Source: Clostridia bacterium
GTDB lineage: Bacteria > Bacillota > Clostridia > TANB77 > CAG-508
Direction of reading: 5' to 3'
NCBI GenBank assembly: GCA_900752335.1
Contig: CAADUZ010000024.1
Span: forward strand, 1 to 64,000
Length of the DNA: 64,000 nucleotides
The notes under the pieces were generated by a model, which saw only the letters and a list, made by a program, of their open reading frames with translations, was not told the DNA's origin and ran no database searches. The stretch's first letter is position 1. Each line of letters starts with the position of its first letter. The translations under genes were made by a program, and so were the position numbers. This document shows, piece after piece, positions 45,336-53,145 of the stretch.

Positions 45336-45913
45336 TTCATTAAAACCTCCATTATAGTAGTTAGTTTTTCATATACATTAAATATTCTAGCATATTCATC
45401 TAATAGTTTTAAATTTTTATTTTTTAAATTAAAATAACTTTTCAAAATTTTATTGTATAACTCTATATCATACTCATCTTGTTTTTTTAGCATATCACAT
45501 ATACATCTTTCTAAATTATATACAATTATAGGATTACCATATGGACTTGTTATAGTAATTTTACCTATATTTAACTTTTCTTTAGATACATAGTGAATTT
45601 TTACATTTTCTCTAATTTTTTTATGAGAATATGTAGTAACATCAAGTTCATATGGTGCTCTTTCACTAATTCCCAACAAGTGGAACGCAGTATTATATGA
45701 ATAAATAATATTGTTGTAACGTTTTTGTAAAATATAGTATTCATCTTCAATTAATTTATTGTCAATGTATAAACCTCTTGATACTCTTCTAATTATTCCA
45801 TTTTTTATTAATTCTGGAATATATATTCTTTGAATTCCATTTTGTTCTATTTCTCTAGATGTTATATAACCATTATTTCCTTTTAAAAATTTTTCTATTT
45901 TTTTTATATTCAT
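45332..45913 (-). CDS. abiEi: AbiEi-like antitoxin and repressor
   Basis: About 193 aa from the ATG at 45913 (GGGGG upstream; an ATG at 45925 would place that site in the coding part). An N-terminal winged-helix domain (GYITSREIEQNGIQRIYIPELIKNGIIRRVSRGLYI) is followed by the AbiEi C-terminal domain (NIIYSYNTAFHLLGISERAPYELDV...). It represses its own operon in known systems by binding inverted repeats. Such a repeat sits directly in front of the gene, at 45927-45966. Confidence 0.9.
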   Translation of the reverse strand: MNIKKIEKFLKGNNGYITSREIEQNGIQRIYIPELIKNGIIRRVSRGLYIDNKLIEDEYYILQKRYNNIIYSYNTAFHLLGISERAPYELDVTTYSHKKIRENVKIHYVSKEKLNIGKITITSPYGNPIIVYNLERCICDMLKKQDEYDIELYNKILKSYFNLKNKNLKLLDEYARIFNVYEKLTTIMEVLMK

Positions 45914-45926
45914 ATTAACCCCCATT

Positions 45927-45966
45927 ACAAACGTACTACAATTTTATCATATTGTTGTACGTTTGT
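45927..45966 (-). promoter_or_regulatory. Palindromic operator overlapping the AbiE promoter
   Basis: 15-base arms ACAAACGTACTACAA / TTGTTGTACGTTTGT (one mismatch) separated by ten bases. On the minus strand TTTACA (about 45964-45969) and TAAAAT (about 45941-45946) with a 17-base spacer form a promoter inside the palindrome. AbiEi binding here would block it. Confidence 0.78.
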
Positions 45967-46006
45967 AAATATTATGTTTAAAATTTAATATATATTAATA
46001 TCTTTG

Positions 46007-46204
46007 TTAATCTTCGCTATAATCAGTAACAATTTTATATATTCTCATTCCATATATATTATAGTAGGCTTTATAACTAGTTGTAACTGTTTTATCATTT
46101 TTATAATCCACGTGCATAACCCCTTCATTTCTTATTGGAACTAATATACTTATTAGAATAAATATTAAAATAACTATCACAATAACATAATTTTTCTTTT
46201 TCAT
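46007..46204 (-). CDS. Small single-helix membrane protein
   Basis: 65 aa: KKK start, one hydrophobic helix (about 6-25), then a short polar beta-rich extracytoplasmic tail (HVDYKNDKTVTTSYKAYYNI). GGAGG precedes the ATG. It lies upstream of the AbiE pair on the same strand. No family recognised. Confidence 0.65.
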   Translation of the reverse strand: MKKKNYVIVIVILIFILISILVPIRNEGVMHVDYKNDKTVTTSYKAYYNIYGMRIYKIVTDYSED

Positions 46205-46244
46205 TATTTACCTCCTCTTCAACTTACTATTTGTTTTTTTCCAA

Positions 46245-46502
46245 TTAGATTCTACCATTTTGTCTTTCTAAAACTATTTTTGCATATGAACACTCGGCTA
46301 CTAGCTTTTTGTTCTTTTCCTTTGCATTTTCTATAATACATTCTACTAATTTTTTTGCTATTCCTTGTCCTTGATATGCATCATTCACTTCTGTATGAAT
46401 AATGTTCCAAGTATCTTCGTTTTCTATGAAATCACATTCACCAATTTGCTTATCAGCGTCATATGCAACTGATTTATTTTCTTTAAAACTTATTTTTATC
46501 AT
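46245..46502 (-). CDS. Small GNAT-like N-acetyltransferase (YjdJ type)
   Basis: 85 aa. Minimal acetyltransferase of the Acetyltransf_CG group: IGECDFIENEDTWNIIHTEV then AYQGQGIAKKLVECII (acetyl-CoA loop Q-G-x-G-I-A) and LVAECSYAKIVLER with a Cys. Small proteins of this type are common in Firmicutes; the substrate is unknown. GAGGTG precedes the start. Confidence 0.85.
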   Translation of the reverse strand: MIKISFKENKSVAYDADKQIGECDFIENEDTWNIIHTEVNDAYQGQGIAKKLVECIIENAKEKNKKLVAECSYAKIVLERQNGRI

Positions 46503-46680
46503 ACTTCACCTCGTTTTAAATAAACTTTTATCTGTCTTGCTATATGTATAAATGCTATTTTCATTATAATATCATAAAAATAAAAATTACTCTATACTTT
46601 GGTATAAAGTAATTTTGAAATTGTAATTTATTATCTTTCCATTCGTGATATAATATATCTTTTAAAACCATATATATGTT

Positions 46681-47355
46681 CTATTCTTCTTTATTTTTAT
46701 ATAGTCTATATGCAATTTTATAAGATACAAAATACATAACTATTGTACTTATAATTAGTATCCATACTCCAAATTTATTTATAAAACTATTTACTATTTC
46801 CATATCCACATTGATATTTGTTTTATTTATCAGAAAGTATATTCCCCCAAGTATAGCAACTATAATAAGCACTAATATAAACATTTGGATTCTTCCTTTT
46901 TCTGCTCCCCATTTGTACATACTAGGAATTTGAACAGCTTGCAAGAAAGATATTGCAAAGATACCTCCCATTGTTGATATAATTAAACTTTGATAATCAA
47001 GATTTATTATATTTTCTGGTCTTATATAATTCATAATATTTACAACAATTATAGTTAGTACCATTCCTAATATTCCACCTAGTATTGCTGCACCTATCGC
47101 TAAAATGTATTTTTCTCTTACTAATTCTTTTCTGTTAGCTGGTAATGTTAAAATATATCTATTAGATTTAGATATTTCATCATAACTAAAAGTAGATAAT
47201 GAAATCATTCCTACTATTCCACAAATTATAGCTGGTGCAATAGTAATAGCCTCTGTTCCTATTATTGCAATTCCACAAAATAAAATTATTATAATTAGTG
47301 AAACCTTATATGTAGCTAAATTATATAAATCTTTTTTCAATAATCCTTTTATCAT
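46681..47355 (-). CDS. ABC-2 type transporter permease
   Basis: 224 aa with six membrane helices and a SYDEISKSNRYILTLPANRKELVREKYIL loop after helix 2, typical of the ABC-2 permeases that pair with YtrB-like ATPases. Third gene of the GntR-ATPase-permease operon; its start is two bases past the ATPase stop. Substrate unknown; in related YtrA-type operons it is often a cell-envelope active compound. Confidence 0.87.
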   Translation of the reverse strand: MIKGLLKKDLYNLATYKVSLIIIILFCGIAIIGTEAITIAPAIICGIVGMISLSTFSYDEISKSNRYILTLPANRKELVREKYILAIGAAILGGILGMVLTIIVVNIMNYIRPENIINLDYQSLIISTMGGIFAISFLQAVQIPSMYKWGAEKGRIQMFILVLIIVAILGGIYFLINKTNINVDMEIVNSFINKFGVWILIISTIVMYFVSYKIAYRLYKNKEE

Positions 47356-47357
47356 AA

Positions 47358-48215
47358 TTATTTTTCCCCCTTAATGTAGAATAACATTATATCTTCAATA
47401 GATGGCTTATCAATAGTTGTAATATTATATTTACTTCTTATTTTGTTCTTATCATCTGTTAATACTTCATATTGATACTTTTCTTTTTTATAAGCAATAT
47501 AATCTTTTTCGTCTAACTTTTCAAAGTCATCTTTACTACATTTTACTATTCCATAGTTTTCAAGCAATTCATTTGTTGGCAAATCAAAAACAATTTTTCC
47601 TTTTTCGATAAAAACAATATAATCTGATATATGCTCCAAATCTGTTGTAATATGCGTTGATAATAATATTGACCTTGTTTCATCTTCTTCTATATATTTT
47701 CTAAATATGTCTAATATCTCATTCCTTACAACTGGATCAAGGCCACTTGTTGGCTCATCTAATATTAAAAGTTTTGGATTATGAGATATTGCTGTTGCAA
47801 TTTTTAGTTTCATTTTCATACCACTTGAAAAATCTTTTATTAGTTTATTTGTTGGTAAATTAAATTGTTTTAAAAGATTTATATATTTATTTTCATTCCA
47901 AGTTTTGAAAAAATCCTTCATAATAGAATTAACTTGCTTTGCAGTTAGATATTCTGATAAAAAGCTATCATCTAACACAACACCTATTTCTTCTTTAATC
48001 TCTTTTTCGTCGTTTTTGCTATCTTTTCCAAATATCTTAACTGTTCCTTCAGATTTAGTAATATTTAGTATTGATTTGATTGTAGTAGTTTTACCTGCTC
48101 CATTTTCTCCTATTAGCCCTACAATGCAACCTTGTGGAACATTGAAAGAAATATTTTTAAGTTCAAAATCTTTATATTTCTTTGAAACATTTTGTAATTC
48201 AATATTATTATCCAT
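47358..48215 (-). CDS. ABC transporter ATP-binding protein
   Basis: 285 aa. Walker A GLIGENGAGKTTTIKS (about 33-48), signature DFSSGMKMKLKIATA, Walker B LLILDEPTSGLDP, and switch His in LLSTHITTDLEH. The C-terminal 65 residues form the extension seen in bacitracin/YtrB-like exporters. It overlaps neither neighbour but sits within two bases of the GntR gene and the permease gene. Confidence 0.92.
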   Translation of the reverse strand: MDNNIELQNVSKKYKDFELKNISFNVPQGCIVGLIGENGAGKTTTIKSILNITKSEGTVKIFGKDSKNDEKEIKEEIGVVLDDSFLSEYLTAKQVNSIMKDFFKTWNENKYINLLKQFNLPTNKLIKDFSSGMKMKLKIATAISHNPKLLILDEPTSGLDPVVRNEILDIFRKYIEEDETRSILLSTHITTDLEHISDYIVFIEKGKIVFDLPTNELLENYGIVKCSKDDFEKLDEKDYIAYKKEKYQYEVLTDDKNKIRSKYNITTIDKPSIEDIMLFYIKGEK

Positions 48216-48216
48216 C

Positions 48217-48594
48217 CTAAACTTCCTCCTTAAAAATCATCTTAAACAATTCTTTTATTTCGTCTTCCGAAATGTTGGCTATTTTTGAAATATTATAAAT
48301 CTTTTCTATATAGTCCTGAATTTCTTTTAATTTTTCTTCTTTTATTATTTCTAAATTTTTTGGTGCAACAAAACTTCCCTTTCCTTGCACTGTTTTTATA
48401 AAGCCTTCTGCTTCCAACTCGTCATAAGCTTTTTTTACTGTAAGGAAACTTATTTTTAAATCATTTGCTAAATTTCTAACTGAAGGCAACATTTCTTCTT
48501 CTTTTAATTCGTTTGAAATTATAGCATTTTTAATAGCATTTTTTATTTGTTCATAAATTGGTACACTACTATTATTACTTATTATTATATTCAT
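48217..48594 (-). CDS. GntR family regulator (YtrA type)
   Basis: 125 aa. Winged helix of the GntR family: VPIYEQIKNAIKNAIISNELKEEEMLPSVRNLANDLKISFLTVKKAYDELEAEGFIKTVQGKGSFV, followed by only about 45 residues, the short YtrA architecture. It controls the ABC transporter genes behind it and probably itself. A consensus promoter with a TGTTAT-N9-ATAACA palindrome lies just upstream. Confidence 0.92.
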   Translation of the reverse strand: MNIIISNNSSVPIYEQIKNAIKNAIISNELKEEEMLPSVRNLANDLKISFLTVKKAYDELEAEGFIKTVQGKGSFVAPKNLEIIKEEKLKEIQDYIEKIYNISKIANISEDEIKELFKMIFKEEV

Positions 48595-48619
48595 AGCTTT
48601 CCCCCTTACTGTTATTTGC

Positions 48620-48659
48620 TGTTATGTTTAAAGTATAACACTTTATAACATTTTGTCAA
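48620..48659 (-). promoter_or_regulatory. Promoter and likely operator of the GntR-ABC operon
   Basis: On the minus strand TTGACA (48654-48659), a 16-base spacer, TATACT (48632-48637). A palindrome TGTTAT-N9-ATAACA (48620-48640) overlaps the -10 box and start site. It is a good candidate for binding by the YtrA-type regulator. Confidence 0.75.
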
Positions 48660-48692
48660 TAGATTTCTCTAAAAATTTTTATACACAAAAAA

Positions 48693-48756
48693 AGAATCAC
48701 TATTTGAAGCTACCCAAATCTCACCATTTTTGGTAGCTTCAATTTCTAATGATTCT
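48693..48756 (-). terminator. Terminator of the glucosaminidase gene
   Basis: Long imperfect stem AGAATCA...TTGAAGCTACC / GGTAGCTTCAA...TGATTCT, 18 bases after the stop codon; on the minus strand it is followed by TTTTTTTGTG. Confidence 0.85.
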
Positions 48757-48773
48757 CTTGAGAATAGATAATT

Positions 48774-49844
48774 TTAATCCATATTTTCATACAACGGTAT
48801 TACAAAATTTAAGTTAGAATCTACGGTATTCGAAGCTTCATATATTTCTTTCATATTTGTTGCTTCAGATTCTGGTGCAAACAAATTTTGCATATACTGG
48901 TTAGTATATAATTCTCCATCTTTGTTTACAACGTCAAATTTTTGCAAGTATAAAGTGTTTTGCCCCTCATCTATATATCCATTTTTCACAAAGTCTACTC
49001 CACCTATTAATGCTTTCTCAATACTGTCCCATCCTTGATTATATGCATATTCGGCTGCATTTTGCAAAATTTCTTCCGTAGAATTTCCTGTCGCTGATAT
49101 ATTAAATGGGTTATATACTGTAGTTCCATTATATTCATATCCTCGTGACATTACCGTTCCTTCTCTGCCTTGTTCTTGTATTAGTCTTGAGGTTATGAAA
49201 TATGGATCTACATTAGCATTTTTTCCTGCTTGTAGTAATGCTTCTGCAGTGCTATCTCCTTCTAAAAACGAGCCTTCTGTAAGTGTTTTTATTCCTTCTA
49301 CCGTATGTGCTCCATCTGTATATTTTAATTCCATAAATTGAAATATATTATCTTCATTTAAGATATTGCGTGGGTCCATTTTGCTTTTTATTGCTATGTC
49401 TGATGCACAAAGCCATGAACCATTATCATATCTTCTATTTCCACATATATTGCATATCCATCCTTCTGGGTATTCGTAATAATCCGGTATTAGATTTAAT
49501 GGATTCGTTCTAAATGCTGAATGTCCTTCGTTTTTTATTACTTCATTCCAGTCAAGCTTTGTATAAAATAATGTAAATGTCCAGTTTGGGTGTTTTTCTT
49601 GTAATTCGTCAATTAATTCTTTATAACCTGGATATTTTTCTTCGTCTAAATTTTCTCCTGTATATATTTCATATTTTTGCCTAATTTTTTCAGCTTTTAT
49701 TAATTTTATTATAGAATTTACTATCAATGAAATTATAATTACTAATAATATTATTACAGCTAAAATTACGCATATAAGTCTGGTTTTGTTTTTTGTTGGC
49801 ATTGTTTTTATAGTACTTATCACTTTTTTTATTTTTTCTAACAT
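48774..49844 (-). CDS. Membrane-anchored endo-beta-N-acetylglucosaminidase (LytD/CwlG-like)
   Basis: About 356 aa from the ATG at 49844 (AAAGGAG upstream). N-terminal helix (about 17-40), then a glucosaminidase domain: SWLCASDIAIKSKMDPRNIL, IFQFMELKY, NVDPYFITSRLIQEQGREGT with the catalytic-type Glu, and YNPFNISATG. A SGDP/C-x2-C pair (CNICGN) precedes it. It would hydrolyse peptidoglycan glycan strands outside the membrane. The 19-bp-arm palindrome at 49858-49937 separates it from pbp1A. Confidence 0.86.
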   Translation of the reverse strand: MLEKIKKVISTIKTMPTKNKTRLICVILAVIILLVIIISLIVNSIIKLIKAEKIRQKYEIYTGENLDEEKYPGYKELIDELQEKHPNWTFTLFYTKLDWNEVIKNEGHSAFRTNPLNLIPDYYEYPEGWICNICGNRRYDNGSWLCASDIAIKSKMDPRNILNEDNIFQFMELKYTDGAHTVEGIKTLTEGSFLEGDSTAEALLQAGKNANVDPYFITSRLIQEQGREGTVMSRGYEYNGTTVYNPFNISATGNSTEEILQNAAEYAYNQGWDSIEKALIGGVDFVKNGYIDEGQNTLYLQKFDVVNKDGELYTNQYMQNLFAPESEATNMKEIYEASNTVDSNLNFVIPLYENMD

Positions 49845-49857
49845 TTTTTGCTCCTTT

Positions 49858-49937
49858 GAGAAATTAGGGACAGGTCCCATTTTCCCATTTTTGAGTTTAA
49901 CTGGAAATGAGAATTTGAGACCTGTCCCTAATTTCTC
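49858..49937. repeat. Palindrome overlapping the end of pbp1A
   Basis: 19-base perfect arms (GAGAAATTAGGGACAGGTC and its complement) around a 42-base centre that has further internal pairing. The TAG of pbp1A (49928-49930) and its last four codons are inside the right arm. The left arm ends 14 bases before the start of the glucosaminidase gene. It shares the AGGGACA core with the repeat at 54982-55115. Confidence 0.82.
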
Positions 49938-52439
49938 ACTTCGTTTTCTTGTCTTTCGGTATCTTCAGTATCTTCAGTGTTTTCGGTATTTTCGGTGTTT
50001 TCACTTTCTGTGTTGTTGTCCCCTGTACTTGGTTCATATATGTCATTTTCTTCTACAGTGTTTTCTGGTATATCGTTTTCTATTATAGTGTTTTCCTCTA
50101 CCACGTTTTCTACGATTTCATTTTCTATTGTATTTTCTTCTATTGTATTGTTGTTTACTGTTTCTTCGTCATCTGGATTTAATTCCAAATCTTCTTTGCT
50201 ATCAACATATACATTTGTTTCGTCTTCTTCTTCGTCGTCTATATGTGCATTTACTTTACTTCCGCTATGCTTTGTACACTCTTCTGGCTCTGTTCCTTCT
50301 AAAAAGTATTCAATATATGTATTGTTGCATCCGCTTCTTGCAATTTCTCCAGTATCCTCACATATTTCTTCTACCGATATTTTTTTAGGTTGATAAAATC
50401 TAGCTCCTGTAAATCCGTCATGTATGCTGCTCATTACATTTGCCCACATGATTCCTGCTGGGTTTTGGTTGTTGTAATATATTGTTTCGTTTTGGTCAAA
50501 GCCAAACCATGTAACTGCTGTATAATATGGTGTAAAGCCACATAGCCATTTGTCATAATTGTCATCCGTAGTTCCTGTTTTAGCAGCTACGTCTATGCTG
50601 TGTATTGAGCAATATGTTGCTGTTCCATAGCTTCCATCTACTGGCTCTTGTAATAGCTTTTTTAGTACATATGCTACTTGTTCTGAAAATACATTCCTTT
50701 TTTCTTGTTTTGTTTTTAATACAGTTTTTCCTGTAACGTCTACTACTTTTGTGTAAAATGTTGGCTCTATATACCTTCCGTCATTTGCTATTGTGGCATA
50801 GGCTGCTGCCATTTCAAGTGGTGTTATTCCATTGTCTAACCCTCCTAATGCAAGTGGCAAGCCTTCGTCATTTTCTGTAAGTGAAGTTATACCCATTTTT
50901 TCTAAATATGAAATTGATTTTTTAGGTGTAATCTCTTCCATCATTTCTACAAATGGAACATTTTGGGAAGATTCTAGCGCTCTTCTTACTGTTATTTTTC
51001 CTAAATATCCAGAGTTATTTCCTGGTGCATATCCGTCTTCAAATGTTTTCTTTTCGTCGTCATAAATCGTTGCACCAGTAAATATTTTTTCATTAATTCC
51101 TGGCACTAGCACTGCTAGTGGTTTTATTGCAGAGCCTGTTTGTCTTTGACTTTGCGTTGCTCTATTTAGTCCTCTAAATGTTTCCTTTTCTCCGTAATCC
51201 TCCTGTACAAGCAAGTACTTCTCCTGTTTGGTGGTTTAGTATAACCATTGCTGCTTGCGAGGTATCTTCTCCATTTTCGGAATACAAGATATATTGGCTT
51301 TTTAAAGATTCTTCTTCTACTTTTTCTTGTATGCTTGAATCTTGTGTGCTATATATAGTTGAACCTGATAGGTATAAATAATTCTTTGCAAAATCTTCCG
51401 AAATGTTTTTCTCTTCTGCTAAATCCTCTATTACTTCATTTATTAGTGCATCTGTATGATATGAATAAATGCAATCTCCTGTTTCTATTTCTCCTTCTTC
51501 AAAATCAAGTCCATTATTTACTTCATTTACCGCTTCTTCGTATTCACTATTAGATATTTTGCCTAATTCAAGCATTTTTTGTAGCACTGTTAATGTTCTA
51601 TCCGAAATATCTTCTTCGTTATCATATCCCTCAAATGGGTTATAGTAGTTTGGTGAGTTATTTATTCCTGCCAAATATGCACACTCTGCTAAAGACAAAT
51701 CTTTTACGTCTTTGTCAAAATAGTAATGAGCTCCAGTTTGCACGCCATACACATTTGGTCCAACATAAATTACGTTTAAATACATTTCCAAAATTTCTTC
51801 TTTAGTAAAGTAACTTTCTAGTAGAAATGCCTTCCACCATTCCTTTACTTTACGAGTTACAGAGTCTGTATTATCGCCAGTTAAGTTTTTAACTAATTGC
51901 TGCGTAATCGTGCTTCCTCCATATGAAGAATTACCAAAATGAGTTATATAGTTTAATATTGCTCCGCCAGTTCTTTTTATATCAATTCCATGGTGAGAGT
52001 AAAATCGTTCGTCTTCTATTGATACATACGCATCCAGTAAATTCTGTGGCATTTCTTCTATATCCACTGTCATCTTTTTCTGTTCATTTCCAAGCTCTGC
52101 AATTACTTCTCCGTTTTTATCTAAAACAACAGAGTTTTTATTTGTAAACATTGCTGTACTTATTTTTTTCCAATTATGGGCTGAAATTCCAAGAAAAATC
52201 CCAAGTGCTACTAATAAAATTAGTATAATTATTAAGATAACTTTTCTTTTAAAAGCCTTTTTCCTTTTTTTGGCTGCTTTAGAGTTCTTGGTTTCTCTTG
52301 CATTTCTGCTTAGCTCACTTTTATTTATTTTATTATACTGCGCATTATTTCTCTTTGCTGCTTCTCTTCTTTCTTTGTCTTGCTTCATTTTTAGCACAGA
52401 TTTAGGAATTTCCTCTTCTTCGTTTCTTACTCTTCTCAA
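49928..52439 (-). CDS. ponA: Class A penicillin-binding protein 1A, +1 frameshift at CGG
   Basis: Bifunctional peptidoglycan glycosyltransferase/transpeptidase, about 836 aa after recoding. Start is TTG at 52439, six bases after GGAG. Lys/Arg-rich tail, one helix (about 70-92), GT51 domain with VSIEDERFYSHHGID and GGSTITQQLVKN, then the transpeptidase with SxxK in TGSAIKP, SxN in ESSQNVPF, KTG in AAKTGTTDDN, and a long Glu/Asn/Thr-rich tail. The frames change before the SxxK motif: skipping C at 51194 makes TTA CGG AGA into TTA GGA GAA and restores GGLGEKETFRGLNRATQSQRQTGSAIKP. In zero frame it ends six codons after TTA. Without the shift the transpeptidase would be lost. Confidence 0.93.
51192..51194 (-). 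other. CGG +1 frameshift site 5 (pbp1A)
   Basis: The zero-frame context is TTA CGG AGA A; the +1 reading is TTA GGA GAA. AGGAGG lies four bases upstream of the CGG, which could act as an internal Shine-Dalgarno stimulator as in prfB, but it also encodes the conserved GG of the protein. Confidence 0.85.
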
Positions 52440-52509
52440 AACTATTCTCCTATCATAATATTTTATTTCTTTACATATTTTATACCGAATTTTAGTTTTT
52501 AGCAATAGC

Positions 52510-53040
52510 TTAATATATTTCCTCTATATCTATACGTGCATTTGTATATTCTACTTCTTCTAATGATAGCCCATTAAGCTGTAATATATCTCCTGCAGTT
52601 AACTCAAGTATAACTGTAGCAGTTAGAGTATATCTATTATTTGCAATGCTTCCTTGTAGTACTGGTCCTTCGTTTAGTGTTTCTAGTATTGGCACAGTGT
52701 TTACAGCTAGAATTGCATTAAAATTAAATGTTCCTGTTTGAGTTGCCACTCCTGTTAATTGATATGAAATTTGATATATTCCATCTTTATTTATCATAAT
52801 CTCGCTAGAACCTGGCGTGTGCGATAAAGCATCTCCTACTGCAATTTGATTTTGACTAAAATTAATTATTGCATTACCTGTTTGTGTATTATCTCCACTT
52901 TGTGCAGTAGCTACAAGTATACTTTTATCTTGACTCATATTATTTCCCATGCATATACATATTATAGATATGAATATTATGAAGAATATACTAAAAATTA
53001 GTGTTAATTTTAAAGCTTTGCATTTATTTTCATAACACAT
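52510..53040 (-). CDS. Secreted TNF/C1q-like (BclA C-terminal type) protein
   Basis: 176 aa. A hydrophobic helix (about 14-33) is followed by a compact beta-rich domain: FSQNQIAVGDALSHTPGSSEIMINKDGIYQISYQLTG and a C-terminal ELTAGDILQLNGLSL. The order of strands and the GIYxISYxLTG motif are those of C1q/TNF-like trimer domains at the ends of Firmicute collagen-like spore proteins such as BclA. No collagen repeats are present here. It lies upstream of pbp1A on the same strand and could be a coat or exosporium component. Spore role is inference. Confidence 0.75.
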   Translation of the reverse strand: MCYENKCKALKLTLIFSIFFIIFISIICICMGNNMSQDKSILVATAQSGDNTQTGNAIINFSQNQIAVGDALSHTPGSSEIMINKDGIYQISYQLTGVATQTGTFNFNAILAVNTVPILETLNEGPVLQGSIANNRYTLTATVILELTAGDILQLNGLSLEEVEYTNARIDIEEIY

Positions 53041-53073
53041 AAATTATTCCTCCTTTCATAATATATAATATGA

Positions 53074-53137
53074 AAAAAGCAAAGCTATGGATATTCCCCA
53101 TAACTCTGCTTTTATAGAACTTCTACTAGAAGTTCTA
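53074..53137 (-). terminator. Double hairpin after the ClpX-like gene
   Basis: Two hairpins follow the stop codon: TAGAACTTCT / AGAAGTTCTA (53115-53137) and AAAAGCAGAGTTATGG / CCATAGCTTTGCTTTT (53074-53113, imperfect), the second with a T-run on the minus strand. Confidence 0.85.
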
Positions 53138-53145
53138 TACGCCTA

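Noticed and set aside
52485..52487. A further in-frame CGG upstream of pbp1A as a sixth shift site
   Set aside because: It lies before the likely TTG start at 52439, which has GGAG six bases upstream, so it is outside the coding region.
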